From positions 1 to 45,287 of the forward strand of contig DAIDJM010000058.1 of the NCBI GenBank assembly GCA_027451405.1: 45,287 bases of DNA. The letters are read 5' to 3'. Under the pieces are notes generated by a model. That model saw only the letters and a list, made by a program, of their open reading frames with translations, was not told the DNA's origin and did no database searches. Origin of the DNA: Acetobacteraceae bacterium. GTDB lineage: Bacteria; Pseudomonadota; Alphaproteobacteria; Acetobacterales; Acetobacteraceae. Shown in pieces: positions 1 to 8,060 of the stretch (positions are counted from its first letter, which is position 1; each line of letters starts with the position of its first letter). A program made the translations under genes and the position numbers.

Positions 1-2
1 CG

Positions 3-281
3 CTGCGCCGACTGACCGCCTGTGGTATCGCGAGCATCCTGCTGGATCCGGGAGAGGGCAACGATCTCTCAGCGAGACGTGTAGCCGCGGAGGAGCCGAT
101 CTGGGTCGAGGCCGATACGCGCTGGGGTCATCTCAGCCTGCCATCGGCGATTGTTTCGAGGCGAGATTTTCCGGTGTTGCTGAGCACGACCGAACTCTGC
201 CGGGCAGGGCTGGCGGAACCGACGGGAACAGGCTCTTCCTTGAAAAGAAGAACCAGAAAACCCGCGCGAGTTGGCGCATGA
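3..281 (+). CDS. C-terminal fragment of an unidentified protein (truncated by window edge)
   Basis: An open frame enters from the left edge and ends at TGA 279-281, giving 92 residues without a start. Most codons carry G or C in the third position, as in the neighbouring real genes, until a basic tail (SLKRRTRKPARVGA). No catalytic motif is recognisable in the visible part. The next gene is a glycosyltransferase on the same strand 78 bases downstream, so this may be the end of another envelope-polysaccharide gene; that is inference from position only. A second frame is also open here, so the coding call rests on codon bias. Confidence 0.45.
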   Translation: MRRLTACGIASILLDPGEGNDLSARRVAAEEPIWVEADTRWGHLSLPSAIVSRRDFPVLLSTTELCRAGLAEPTGTGSSLKRRTRKPARVGA

Positions 282-359
282 CTCCGCAGCGCGGCGGTCG
301 AAAGGGCATGAGGGAAAAGTCTTTTTGCTTCTTTCTCCCGAGTAAAACACGACTCTTCC

Positions 360-1535
360 ATGTTTGACCCGATCGCTCGTTTCGCCTCGCTGCTCTCTGC
401 CACGCAAGCCGAGATGTTCATGGACATCTCGCCGCTGATGGAGTCTCACTGGACCGGCATCCCGATCGTCGCGGCGGGCCTTTCGGCAGCGCTCCAGGCC
501 TGCCTGCCTGACCAGACAAGGTTTTTTCTCGATCTGGAGATCGTCCGCCGAGAGGCGGTCGCCGATGCTTTAGCGCGCGGTCATGGGCGATTCCTGCGAC
601 GCGATGTCGAGGCGCGCACCGCGATCGAGGGCACGATCGACATGCTTGGCGCAACCGCGCGCCGCATCGCGCTGTTCCCCAACGTCAAGCGGATGCGGCG
701 AAGCTTTGCCATCGAATGCAGTCTTTTTCACGACCTTTCGACCCTGGTCGTGCCGCAATTCCACACGCGCCAGACGGTGGACCACCACACGAGCAACATG
801 GCGGCAGATATCGCAAGCGATGATGTGGTGGTGGCAGTCTCCGAGGCGTCTGCTGATGACCTGGCCGCCTATTTCGGTCTAAAACCGACAGAGATCGCAG
901 TAGCACCCAACGGCGTATCCTGGCCGGACTGGTATGAAGTGGCGGCCGAGAACACGTTCGATCCGGAAATGGTCGAGCCGTATTTTCTGATTCTCGGCAC
1001 GCGGGAACCGCGCAAGAACGTCATGCTGGTGTTTGATGCGCTGGAGCAGGCCCCGGCGTTGCTCCGCCAGCACCGGTTCGTATTCGCCGGGCGCATGGGG
1101 TGGCTCGAGGAGCAGCACGCCTTGCCGCCGAGCCTCGAGCCGGCCGTCGCGGCGGGACGCATCCTGTTCCCGGGATATGTCGGAGACTTCGAAAAGTATA
1201 AGCTGCTGCGCGGCGCCGAGGCCACACTCTACCCGTCACTGTTCGAGGGGTTCGGGCTTCCGGTGCTGGAGAGTTTGTCGGTCGGCACGCCGTGCGTGGC
1301 CTCGTGGAGCTCGAGCATTCCGGAGGTAGGGGGTGATCTTTGCTGCTATTTCGACCCGTTCTCGGCAAGAGATTTCATTCGCGCCATACAGGCGATGAAA
1401 CGCCGGCGGCGGGTCGAGGGGCCAGCCCTGGCGCAGGCGTGCCGGGAGCGGGCGCGGCAATTCACCTGGGAGGCGGCGCTTGGGCGGATTGTGGCGCGGT
1501 TGGAACCTATCGTGGCGCGGCGATGGGTGTCCTGA
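360..1535 (+). CDS. Glycosyltransferase family 4 (GT-B fold)
   Basis: A 391-residue protein with the C-terminal nucleotide-sugar-binding half of GT4 enzymes. EPRKNVMLVFDAL (about residue 217) is the usual start of the Rossmann-like donor domain. LYPSLFEGFGLPVLES (about 290-306) carries the E-x7-E-type signature, followed by GTPCVAS. The N-terminal acceptor domain is less conserved. Such enzymes transfer a sugar from a nucleotide or lipid donor during exopolysaccharide, LPS or capsule synthesis, probably at the cytoplasmic face of the membrane. The acceptor and sugar cannot be told from sequence. The start is uncertain: no clear Shine-Dalgarno precedes ATG 360, and ATG 414 is an alternative. 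Confidence 0.85.
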   Translation: MFDPIARFASLLSATQAEMFMDISPLMESHWTGIPIVAAGLSAALQACLPDQTRFFLDLEIVRREAVADALARGHGRFLRRDVEARTAIEGTIDMLGATARRIALFPNVKRMRRSFAIECSLFHDLSTLVVPQFHTRQTVDHHTSNMAADIASDDVVVAVSEASADDLAAYFGLKPTEIAVAPNGVSWPDWYEVAAENTFDPEMVEPYFLILGTREPRKNVMLVFDALEQAPALLRQHRFVFAGRMGWLEEQHALPPSLEPAVAAGRILFPGYVGDFEKYKLLRGAEATLYPSLFEGFGLPVLESLSVGTPCVASWSSSIPEVGGDLCCYFDPFSARDFIRAIQAMKRRRRVEGPALAQACRERARQFTWEAALGRIVARLEPIVARRWVS

Positions 1536-1968
1536 CGGGTGCTTCACTCGTCGATCTGGCATAGAGGCGGTAGGTTTGGAAAGCGAACGGTGAGCGCCAT
1601 CTGTGACAATCCGCGGCTTGGGGCGAGCGGAGGATCGAGAGCCTCGGGGTAAATGGGTGTGCGCAGGCATGCAGACCGCGCCGCATCCGCTCGGATGAAC
1701 ACACAGGATTTCGTCGCCGCGTTCCGGATAATTTCCGGCCCAAGCCGTCATTCCGACCTGAAACCCGCGTCCCACCCGCTTTCTCCCGGAAAGCAATCCC
1801 GCGACCCTTTCCGGCTTCCTCCTCTGGTACGAGGCACACTACGGCGGCGGACGATAGCCGGCCGGTTCTGGCGCTCCCGGCTTGGGCATGATGGATGCCC
1901 ACCCCCTGCCCTGGACAATTTCTTCCCCTTGCCCCATCTCGCGCGCTTCCCACGAACCACTGGCTGAG
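1536..1968. other. Long intergenic region, no gene recognised
   Basis: About 430 bases lie between the glycosyltransferase and the ferredoxin reductase. Short open frames exist on both strands, but their composition is unlike neighbouring genes and none resembles a known family. A small hairpin (GGGCAT, 5-base loop, ATGCCC) sits at 1884-1900, about 70 bases before the reductase start. It could lie in that gene's leader, but has no U-tract to make it a terminator. The region presumably holds the reductase promoter; no convincing -35/-10 pair was identified. Confidence 0.4.
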
Positions 1969-2742
1969 ATGAGCGCTACCTCCGAAGAACGTGTCTTGAG
2001 CGTGCACCATTGGACCGACACGCTCTTCAGCTTCACCTGCACCCGTGATCCGGCCTTTCGCTTCGAAAGTGGGCAGTTCACGATGATCGGGATCGCGATC
2101 GACGGCAAACCGCTGCTCCGCGCCTACAGCATGGTCAACGCACACTGGGAGGAGCAGCTCGAGTTTCTCTCGATCAAAGTGCCGGATGGCCCCCTCACCT
2201 CGAGGCTCCAGCATATCGAGCCCGGCGATTCCGTTCTGATCGGCCGCAAGCCGGTGGGCACGCTCCTCGCCCACAGCCTGCTGCCGGGCCGCAACCTCTA
2301 TTTGCTTGGGACCGGAACCGGGCTCGCCCCGTTCATGAGCCTGATCAAGGACCCCGACACCTACGAGCCGTTCGAGCGGGTGGTGCTCGTCCATGGCTGC
2401 CGGCTCGCAGCCGAACTCGCTTACCGCGACTTCATCGACAGCGAGCTTCCGGAGCACGAGTTACTCGGCGAGCTGGTCCGCGAGAAGCTTGTCTATCACC
2501 CCACGGTCACCCGTGAGGCATTCCACAATCAGGGCCGCGTCACCGACCTGATGTTCACCGGCGCGTTGCCGGCAAAACTCGGCCTGCCGCCGGTCGACAA
2601 GGAGGTCGACCGCATCATGCTTTGCGGCAGCCCAGGTTTGCTCGCCGACTTCGGCGCCTACTTCAAGCGCAACGAGTGGATCGAAGGAACCAACGCGAAA
2701 CCGGGTCAATTTGTGATCGAGAAGGCTTTCGTGGAAAAGTAG
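1969..2742 (+). CDS. fpr: Ferredoxin--NADP(+) reductase
   Basis: A 257-residue FAD enzyme that exchanges electrons between NADPH and ferredoxin or flavodoxin. The FAD-binding RAYSMVN motif is at about residues 51-57 and the NADP pyrophosphate loop GTGTGLAPF at about 113-121. A C-terminal FVIEKAFVEK tail is typical of bacterial subclass I FPRs. The frame is open upstream to 1882, but ATG 1969 gives the usual family length (about 257) and a normal N terminus (MSATSEERVLSVHHWTD). It lies 53 bases before the solute-binding/molybdoenzyme run and is probably a separate unit. In alphaproteobacteria Fpr commonly serves oxidative-stress or Fe-S needs; no such regulatory site was seen. Confidence 0.93.
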   Translation: MSATSEERVLSVHHWTDTLFSFTCTRDPAFRFESGQFTMIGIAIDGKPLLRAYSMVNAHWEEQLEFLSIKVPDGPLTSRLQHIEPGDSVLIGRKPVGTLLAHSLLPGRNLYLLGTGTGLAPFMSLIKDPDTYEPFERVVLVHGCRLAAELAYRDFIDSELPEHELLGELVREKLVYHPTVTREAFHNQGRVTDLMFTGALPAKLGLPPVDKEVDRIMLCGSPGLLADFGAYFKRNEWIEGTNAKPGQFVIEKAFVEK

Positions 2743-2795
2743 CGTAACCGCCGGTTCCCGGCGGCCGAAACTCGCCCGATCACCGCGAGGGACGG

Positions 2796-3560
2796 ATGAC
2801 GACGGAAGACCGAGGCATACTACCCTCTCGCCGCGCGCTGCTGGCCATGGCGCTATCAGCCCCGCTCGCGGCGCACGCCGAGCCGTGGCTACGCAACGAG
2901 GTCGTGGTCTATGCTGACCCCACGCTGAAGCCGCTGCTACGGACCATCGCCGGCAGGTTCTCACCCGGCCGCGTCCTGACATTCACGGCGCCGCCGCGCC
3001 AGAGCGTGGCGCTGCTCGCCCATGACACGCAGGACGATGTATTGATTACACTTGCGTCTGTCATGGCCGAGGCTGAAGCCGCCGGCCTCGTCGCGCAAGG
3101 CGCCCGCGGCCTCTGGCGCAACCGGCTGGTGTTCGCCGCTTCCGGCGCAGGACCCACGCGCGACTTCGACCCTGCGGCGCTGGCCGCCTTGCTGGCGGGC
3201 GGCCAGCTCGCAGTCCCCGATCCAACGCCCGCCTCCAGCTTTGACGGCAGCGCCGTGCTGGCTGGTCTCAAGCTCCCGGCGGCCCTTGCCGCGCGTGTCA
3301 CCGGCGCCGCCAACAGCGTGGATGCGGCATTTCAGGTCACGCACGGAGAGGCCCGGCTTGCACTTTGCTACGCGACGGATGTGGCGCCGGGCCTCTATGC
3401 GGCAATGCGAGTGCCGGAGGCGGCATGCCCGGATCTCACCTATGCCGTGGCGCTCTCGCGCAAGGCGTGGAGCCGGCACCAGGGCGCGTTCCTCGATTTC
3501 CTGCGTGGCGAGACATGTGCCACGCTAGCGCGGCGCGCCGGGCTGGAGATTGTGACATGA
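2796..3560 (+). CDS. Periplasmic solute-binding protein, molybdate (ModA)-like
   Basis: A 254-residue secreted protein. The N terminus has an RR pair followed by a hydrophobic stretch ending in AHA (about residues 12-28), a Sec or possibly Tat signal. The mature part (EVVVYADPTLKPLLRTIAGRF) matches the type II periplasmic-binding fold of ModA-like proteins, in which an oxyanion is bound between two lobes. No ABC permease or ATPase is adjacent. Instead the stop overlaps the start of a cytochrome b gene (ATGA at 3557-3560), followed by a molybdoenzyme. It may deliver molybdate or tungstate, or have become an accessory or sensing subunit; that is inference. GAGGGACGG just upstream of ATG 2796 is a good ribosome-binding site. 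Confidence 0.75.
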   Translation: MTTEDRGILPSRRALLAMALSAPLAAHAEPWLRNEVVVYADPTLKPLLRTIAGRFSPGRVLTFTAPPRQSVALLAHDTQDDVLITLASVMAEAEAAGLVAQGARGLWRNRLVFAASGAGPTRDFDPAALAALLAGGQLAVPDPTPASSFDGSAVLAGLKLPAALAARVTGAANSVDAAFQVTHGEARLALCYATDVAPGLYAAMRVPEAACPDLTYAVALSRKAWSRHQGAFLDFLRGETCATLARRAGLEIVT

Positions 3561-4219
3561 GCGTGACAGTGCACGAGCAGCATCACCCGTGGCCGCTGCG
3601 GATCGCGCACTGGACGCAGGCACTCGCGATCCTGATCATGATCGGCAGCGGTTGGCGCATCTACAACAGCGTGCCGATTTTTCCGTTCCGTTTCCCAGAG
3701 ACGTTCACGCTGGGGGGAACGATCAAGCACACCTTGTCCCACAGCAACGATCCCGGTGTCGCCAACGCGATCGCCTGGCATTTCGCCGGCATGTGGCTGC
3801 TGGGGGCGGCGTTTCTCCTGTACCTGCTGTATGGGCTGCTCTCCGGCCATTTCCGCCGCGATCTGCTGCCGGTTGGCCCCAAAAGCTTTGTTCGGGATTT
3901 CGTCGCCGCCGCCACGTTCCGGCTGCCGCACACGCTGGGCGTCTACAACGCCGTGCAACGGGCCTTCTACTGGGGGGTCGTTCTGTCGGTTACGATGATG
4001 ATCGCGAGCGGCCTGGCGATCTGGAAGCCGGTGCAGTTCGGCTGGCTCACCGCTCTGTTCGGCGGCTTCCAGGGCGCACGCCTGGTGCATTTCCTGTTTA
4101 TGTCGGCGCTGGTCGGTTTCCTCGTCGTGCATCTGGCGCTCGTCGCGCTCGTGCCCAAAACGCTGGTCTCCATGATTACCGGCCACGTCCGCGAAACCAT
4201 GCAGGCGCCAGCCGAATGA
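3557..4219 (+). CDS. Cytochrome b/b6-type membrane subunit (cytochrome b561 family)
   Basis: A 220-residue polytopic protein with about four transmembrane helices. Candidate haem-ligand histidines are in the first helix (RIAHWTQALAIL), in ANAIAWHFAGMWLLG, and in the last helix region (ARLVHFLFM and VVHLALV). This pattern is typical of the membrane cytochrome b that links hydrogenases, formate dehydrogenases or molybdoenzymes to the quinone pool. Start and stop overlap both neighbours by 4 bases (3557-3560 and 4216-4219), so translation is probably coupled. By position it should be the electron partner of the molybdoenzyme encoded next, analogous to the MsrQ/YedZ role, though the sequence is of the b561 type. 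Confidence 0.82.
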   Translation: MSVTVHEQHHPWPLRIAHWTQALAILIMIGSGWRIYNSVPIFPFRFPETFTLGGTIKHTLSHSNDPGVANAIAWHFAGMWLLGAAFLLYLLYGLLSGHFRRDLLPVGPKSFVRDFVAAATFRLPHTLGVYNAVQRAFYWGVVLSVTMMIASGLAIWKPVQFGWLTALFGGFQGARLVHFLFMSALVGFLVVHLALVALVPKTLVSMITGHVRETMQAPAE

Positions 4220-4947
4220 CCGACTTCGATCCCGCGCTGCGCACCGCGCTCGCGAAGCGGCAGTTGCTGCGGGGGGGACTCTCCCTCGGCGCACTCACCT
4301 TTCTCACCGGCTGCGATGTCAGCGACAACGAGGCAGTGCAGCGCGCGCTGCACGCGATTTCGCGATGGAACGATCGCGTGCAAGCCGCACTCTTCAACCC
4401 GAATCGGCTGGCACCCGAATTCGATGACCGGCTTGCGCACTACCCGTTCCGCTACAATGCGTGGTATCCTGAAGAAAAATCTCCAAAACTGGATGTCTCC
4501 ACATATCGGCTGGCGCTGGGCGGCAAGATCGCGAACAAGACGCCCTGGACGGTCGAGGAATTACACGATTTGCCGCAAGTGACCCAGATCACGCGCCATG
4601 TCTGCGTCGAGGGATGGAGCATGATCGGCATGTGGTCTGGCACGCCGCTTCGCACGTTTCTGGAACGTGTCGGCGCGGATACCTCCCGCCGCTATGTTGG
4701 GTTCGAGTGCGCCGATGGGTATTACGAGTCGCTCGATATGCCGAGCGCGCTACACCCGCAGACGCTCATGGCCTTCCAGCTCGCAAACCGTCCGTTGCCG
4801 CCTCGGCACGGTTTTCCGTTCAAAATTCGGGTAGCGACCAAGCTCGGCTTCAAGAACCCAAAGTGGATCACCGCGATCTATGTTACCGACCGGAACCCGT
4901 CGGGCTTTTGGCCCGATCGTGGATATAATTGGTTCTCCGGGAGCTGA
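4216..4947 (+). CDS. Molybdopterin-dependent oxidoreductase, sulfite-oxidase fold
   Basis: A 243-residue protein of the sulfite oxidase/YedY (MsrP) superfamily. The molybdenum-ligating cysteine is Cys130 in RHVCVEGWSMIG. It is followed by GTPLRTFLERV, FECADGYYESLDM, and the C-terminal IRVATKLGFKNPKWI region typical of the family. The N terminus has a KRQLLRGG segment, a hydrophobic stretch and a lipobox-like LTFLTGC ending at residue 33, suggesting export and perhaps lipidation. It overlaps the cytochrome b gene by 4 bases and is followed after 1 base by the DUF2064 gene. Substrate is unknown; sulfite, sulfoxide or another small oxo-transfer substrate are possible. Confidence 0.87.
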   Translation: MTDFDPALRTALAKRQLLRGGLSLGALTFLTGCDVSDNEAVQRALHAISRWNDRVQAALFNPNRLAPEFDDRLAHYPFRYNAWYPEEKSPKLDVSTYRLALGGKIANKTPWTVEELHDLPQVTQITRHVCVEGWSMIGMWSGTPLRTFLERVGADTSRRYVGFECADGYYESLDMPSALHPQTLMAFQLANRPLPPRHGFPFKIRVATKLGFKNPKWITAIYVTDRNPSGFWPDRGYNWFSGS

Positions 4948-4948
4948 C

Positions 4949-5668
4949 ATGAGTGTGGCGATTGCGGTGATGGCCAAGGCGCCCGAACCCGGGCGCTGCA
5001 AGACGAGGCTCGTCCCGCCGCTCACCGCCGACCAGGCAGCCGGTCTCAGCGCCGCGTTCCTGCGCGACATCACCGCCAATCTGTTCCGCGCCGATAACGG
5101 CATCGTCCCCTGCATCGCCTATGCTCCCGCCGGCAGCGAAGCGGCCTTCGCCGGGATCGCCGCTCCCGGCACGCACCTGCTGCTCGCCGATGGCAGCCGT
5201 CCCGTGCCCGACGGCGTCACCGGGTTCGGCCGGTGCCTTTTGCACGCCATTGAAACGATGCTGGAAACCGGCCATGTGGCGGCCGGCGTGCTGAATGCGG
5301 ACAGCCCCACCCTGCCCGCCGCCTACCTCGCCGAGGCCGCGTCCATCCTCGCTTCCGGCGAGCGCCGCATCGTGCTCGGCCCAGCCGACGACGGGGGCTA
5401 TTACTTTCTCGGCATGGGCGCGCCTTACGCCGCGTTGTTCGCCGACATCGCCTGGAGCACAAGCGGGGTAGCGGAACAAACGCGTCGACAGGCGGCCCGG
5501 CTCGGCCTTGCGGTTCACGAATTGCCGCCCTGGTACGATGTGGACGAACCACCCTCCCTCGATCGCCTGCGCCACGAACTCGCGGCGAATTCCGGGGTCG
5601 CACCGCACACGCGGCAATTTCTCTCCACCCTCGACGCGTCCGCCACCCGGCACCGCCCGGCCGCATGA
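4949..5668 (+). CDS. DUF2064 / TIGR04282-type glycosyl- or nucleotidyltransferase
   Basis: A 239-residue GT-A/nucleotidyltransferase-fold protein. The N-terminal AKAPEPGRCKTRL (residues about 9-21) is the nucleotide-binding signature. LNADSPTLP carries the metal-binding aspartate region, and GPADDGGYYFLG is the typical third motif. Members are named after arsenosugar biosynthesis in some databases, but also occur in gene sets unrelated to arsenic. The frame is open to 4880, but ATG 4949 sits 1 base after the molybdoenzyme stop and starts at the conserved hydrophobic strand. The stop overlaps the next gene by 4 bases. With the membrane glycosyltransferase and radical SAM enzyme that follow, it suggests a small glycan or modified-sugar pathway. 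Confidence 0.83.
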   Translation: MSVAIAVMAKAPEPGRCKTRLVPPLTADQAAGLSAAFLRDITANLFRADNGIVPCIAYAPAGSEAAFAGIAAPGTHLLLADGSRPVPDGVTGFGRCLLHAIETMLETGHVAAGVLNADSPTLPAAYLAEAASILASGERRIVLGPADDGGYYFLGMGAPYAALFADIAWSTSGVAEQTRRQAARLGLAVHELPPWYDVDEPPSLDRLRHELAANSGVAPHTRQFLSTLDASATRHRPAA

Positions 5669-7011
5669 AGCCGTTGCTCCGCTTGCCGAGTTGCGGCGCG
5701 GGCATCCTGGTCTGCACGCTCCTGGCCCTCTCGCTTCACGTTCCGGGTTCGATCTGGGTCGGCACGCTTTGGCGCAAGGACCTCGTCGTCGCGCTGATCG
5801 CCGTAAGTGCGGGGCTCTATTTCCGAGCCTGCGCCATCGTCGTCGCGAATCCACCCGGCCGCTGGTCGCTGCTCACCATCTTCGTGATCGCGATCGCGCT
5901 CCGCGCGGCACTCCTCGCCTCGCCGCCTTTCATGTCGAGCGACATCTATCGCTATGTGTGGGATGGCCGGGTGCAGAATGCCGGGATCAACCCCTACCGC
6001 TACATCCCGGCAGACCCCGCGCTCGCCTTTCTGCGCGACGGCTGGATCTATCCACGCATCAACCGCGCCGATTACGCGCACACGATCTATCCGCCGACCG
6101 CACAATTGCTCTATCGTGCCGCCGCCGCGATCAGCCCAACCGTGTCGGCCATGAAAGCGGCGATGCTGGCGATCGAAGCCGCCGGCATTGCCGCCATGCT
6201 CTGGCTGCTTTGCCGCGCGGCTCTGCCCCTGACCCGCATCGCGATCTATGTGTGGAACCCGCTCGCCGTCTGGGCCGTCGCCGGCGAGGGCCATATCGAC
6301 GCCGCAGCTATCGGCCTCGTCACCCTGGCTCTCGCCGGATGCGTGCTGCGCCGCCGCGTAGCCACCGGCGTGCTTCTCGGCGCGGCGATCCTCACGAAAT
6401 TTCTGCCCATCGCGGTTGCTCCCGCGCTCTGGCGGCGGGGCGACTGGCGCATGCCGCTGGCCGCCGCTCTCACCATCGCCGCGCTCTACACGCTGTATTT
6501 ATCGGCCGGCAGGCAAGTGCTCGGTTTTCTCCCCAACTACACGCACGAAGAAAACCTCGCGCATGGCTCGGGCTTTTGGCTGCTTGGCCTGCTCGCGCAG
6601 GTTGCTCCCTTGCCGTCCTGGGCAGGCCCGCTCTACGTCGCCGTCACCGCCGCGCTGCTCGCGGCCCTCGCCTTATTTATTATCTTCAGACAACACCCGG
6701 CAGCGGACCCCGCTCAGGAATGCATCCGAACGGGTCGCAACATGGCGCTCCTCGCGGCCGGAACCACCGCCGCCATGAGCCCCCACTACCCATGGTATTA
6801 TGTCTGGCTTGCGATGCCCTCGTGCCTCGCGCCGATCCCGAGCGTCATCTTCCTCTCAGCCGCGCCCCTGCTGCTCTACAGTGACCCCTGGCACGATGAA
6901 ATACTCATCCCGACAGCGGTTTTCGTACCAGCGGCGCTGCTTGCCGCCCGCGACCTCCGGCGCCGCCGCCACCCGCCCTCGCTTGTCCCTTCCCTTGCAA
7001 GGAGCCCCTGA
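5665..7011 (+). CDS. Polytopic glycosyltransferase (GT-C, GT87/mannosyltransferase-like)
   Basis: A 448-residue membrane protein with roughly ten hydrophobic segments. The signature SSDIYRYVWDGRVQNAGINPY, near residues 92-112, carries the acidic residue in the first extracytoplasmic loop expected of GT-C enzymes using polyprenyl-phosphate sugar donors. A second conserved stretch is EGHIDA (about residue 210). Homologous families include GT87 and actinobacterial polyprenol-phosphomannose-dependent mannosyltransferases. Both ends overlap neighbours (5665-5668; stop TGA 7009-7011 shares the A of the next ATG). Together with the DUF2064 transferase it could build and transfer a lipid-linked sugar; the acceptor is unknown. 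Confidence 0.82.
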   Translation: MKPLLRLPSCGAGILVCTLLALSLHVPGSIWVGTLWRKDLVVALIAVSAGLYFRACAIVVANPPGRWSLLTIFVIAIALRAALLASPPFMSSDIYRYVWDGRVQNAGINPYRYIPADPALAFLRDGWIYPRINRADYAHTIYPPTAQLLYRAAAAISPTVSAMKAAMLAIEAAGIAAMLWLLCRAALPLTRIAIYVWNPLAVWAVAGEGHIDAAAIGLVTLALAGCVLRRRVATGVLLGAAILTKFLPIAVAPALWRRGDWRMPLAAALTIAALYTLYLSAGRQVLGFLPNYTHEENLAHGSGFWLLGLLAQVAPLPSWAGPLYVAVTAALLAALALFIIFRQHPAADPAQECIRTGRNMALLAAGTTAAMSPHYPWYYVWLAMPSCLAPIPSVIFLSAAPLLLYSDPWHDEILIPTAVFVPAALLAARDLRRRRHPPSLVPSLARSP

Positions 7012-8057
7012 TGTCAGCGACGCTCGCCGATCCGCGCCGCTATTTCGAGTCCGTTTTCAAAGAACGGAAGCCGGAAAGCGAGGCCCCGCCCGTTTGCCTT
7101 TATCTTGAGGTCACCAACCGCTGCAATCTGCTCTGCGAAACCTGTCCGCGCACGTTCGAGACCCTCGAACCACCGGCCGACATGAGTCTCGATCTGTTCC
7201 GTTCAATTATCGACCAAGTGCCGGGCCTCAAGCGCGCCGTCCTCCACGGTGTTGGCGAACCGATGCTGGTGCGCGAGCTGCCCGAGATGGTGAAGTTGCT
7301 GAAAGACCGCGGCGTCTATGTCCTCTTCAACACAAACGGCACGCTCCTGCGCGAAAAGCGCTTCCGCGACCTGATCGCTTCCGGTCTCGACGAGCTGCGC
7401 GTCTCGCTCGACGCGGCGGATGCCAAAACCTACGCCGAAGTCCGCGGCCGCCCCTTCTTCGATCGCATCGTTCGCGATGTCACCCGCCTGCGCGCCTATC
7501 AGCGTGAAGCCGGCGCGGACACGCCCCGCATCTCGCTCTGGCTCACCGGCCTCAAAGAAACGATCGCACAACTCCCTGACTTCGTGCGCCTCGCCGCCCG
7601 CATGGAGGTTCGCGAAGTCCACCTGCAGCGCCTCGTGTTCGACGAAGCCGGTTTCGGCCTTGCTCGCGCCGAAAGCAGCCTCTTTGAAGCCACGCAAGCA
7701 GACGAGCAAGCGGCCATCGCGGAGGCCCAGGCGCTCGGCCGCAGCTTGGGTGTCACTCTCGACGCCTCCGGCGCCACCGAACCCGGCCTCAGCCTCAAGC
7801 GCCAAGGCGACACCCCTTGGTCCGGTTGCCGCCGCCCCTGGAGCCTGATGTATTTCACCGCCCACGGACGCGCCCTGCCCTGCTGCATCGCGCCCTTCTC
7901 GGCGCGCGGCTACGAGAACTACACGCTCGGCGATGCCAGGACGCAAAGCCTCGCCGAGATCTGGAATGGCGAGGCTTATCGCCAATTCCGTGCGCAGCTC
8001 ATGAGCGACGATCCGCCGAAACCATGCCGGAATTGCGGGTTACGCTGGAGCCTCTGA
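7011..8057 (+). CDS. Radical SAM/SPASM-like enzyme
   Basis: A 348-residue protein. The radical SAM cluster motif is C-x3-C-x2-C at Cys38, Cys42 and Cys45 (TNRCNLLCETC). HGVGEPMLV and LRVSLDAADAKTY follow, typical of the partial TIM barrel. The C-terminal part carries further cysteines (WSGCRRPW, LPCCIAP and a final CRNCG), fitting a SPASM/twitch auxiliary Fe-S cluster. The spacing YTLGDARTQSLAEIWNGE is common to the MoaA/PqqE/AlbA-like group. A strong Shine-Dalgarno (AAGGAG) precedes ATG 7011. Such enzymes modify peptides or small metabolites; no precursor peptide gene was recognised nearby. Its coupling to two sugar-transferase genes points to a sugar or lipid-linked substrate, which is inference. 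Confidence 0.88.
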   Translation: MSATLADPRRYFESVFKERKPESEAPPVCLYLEVTNRCNLLCETCPRTFETLEPPADMSLDLFRSIIDQVPGLKRAVLHGVGEPMLVRELPEMVKLLKDRGVYVLFNTNGTLLREKRFRDLIASGLDELRVSLDAADAKTYAEVRGRPFFDRIVRDVTRLRAYQREAGADTPRISLWLTGLKETIAQLPDFVRLAARMEVREVHLQRLVFDEAGFGLARAESSLFEATQADEQAAIAEAQALGRSLGVTLDASGATEPGLSLKRQGDTPWSGCRRPWSLMYFTAHGRALPCCIAPFSARGYENYTLGDARTQSLAEIWNGEAYRQFRAQLMSDDPPKPCRNCGLRWSL

Positions 8058-8060
8058 GGG

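Noticed and set aside
1653-1967. 104-residue plus-strand ORF before fpr
   Set aside because: Pro/Arg-rich, no family resemblance, no ribosome-binding site, and codon use unlike adjacent genes.
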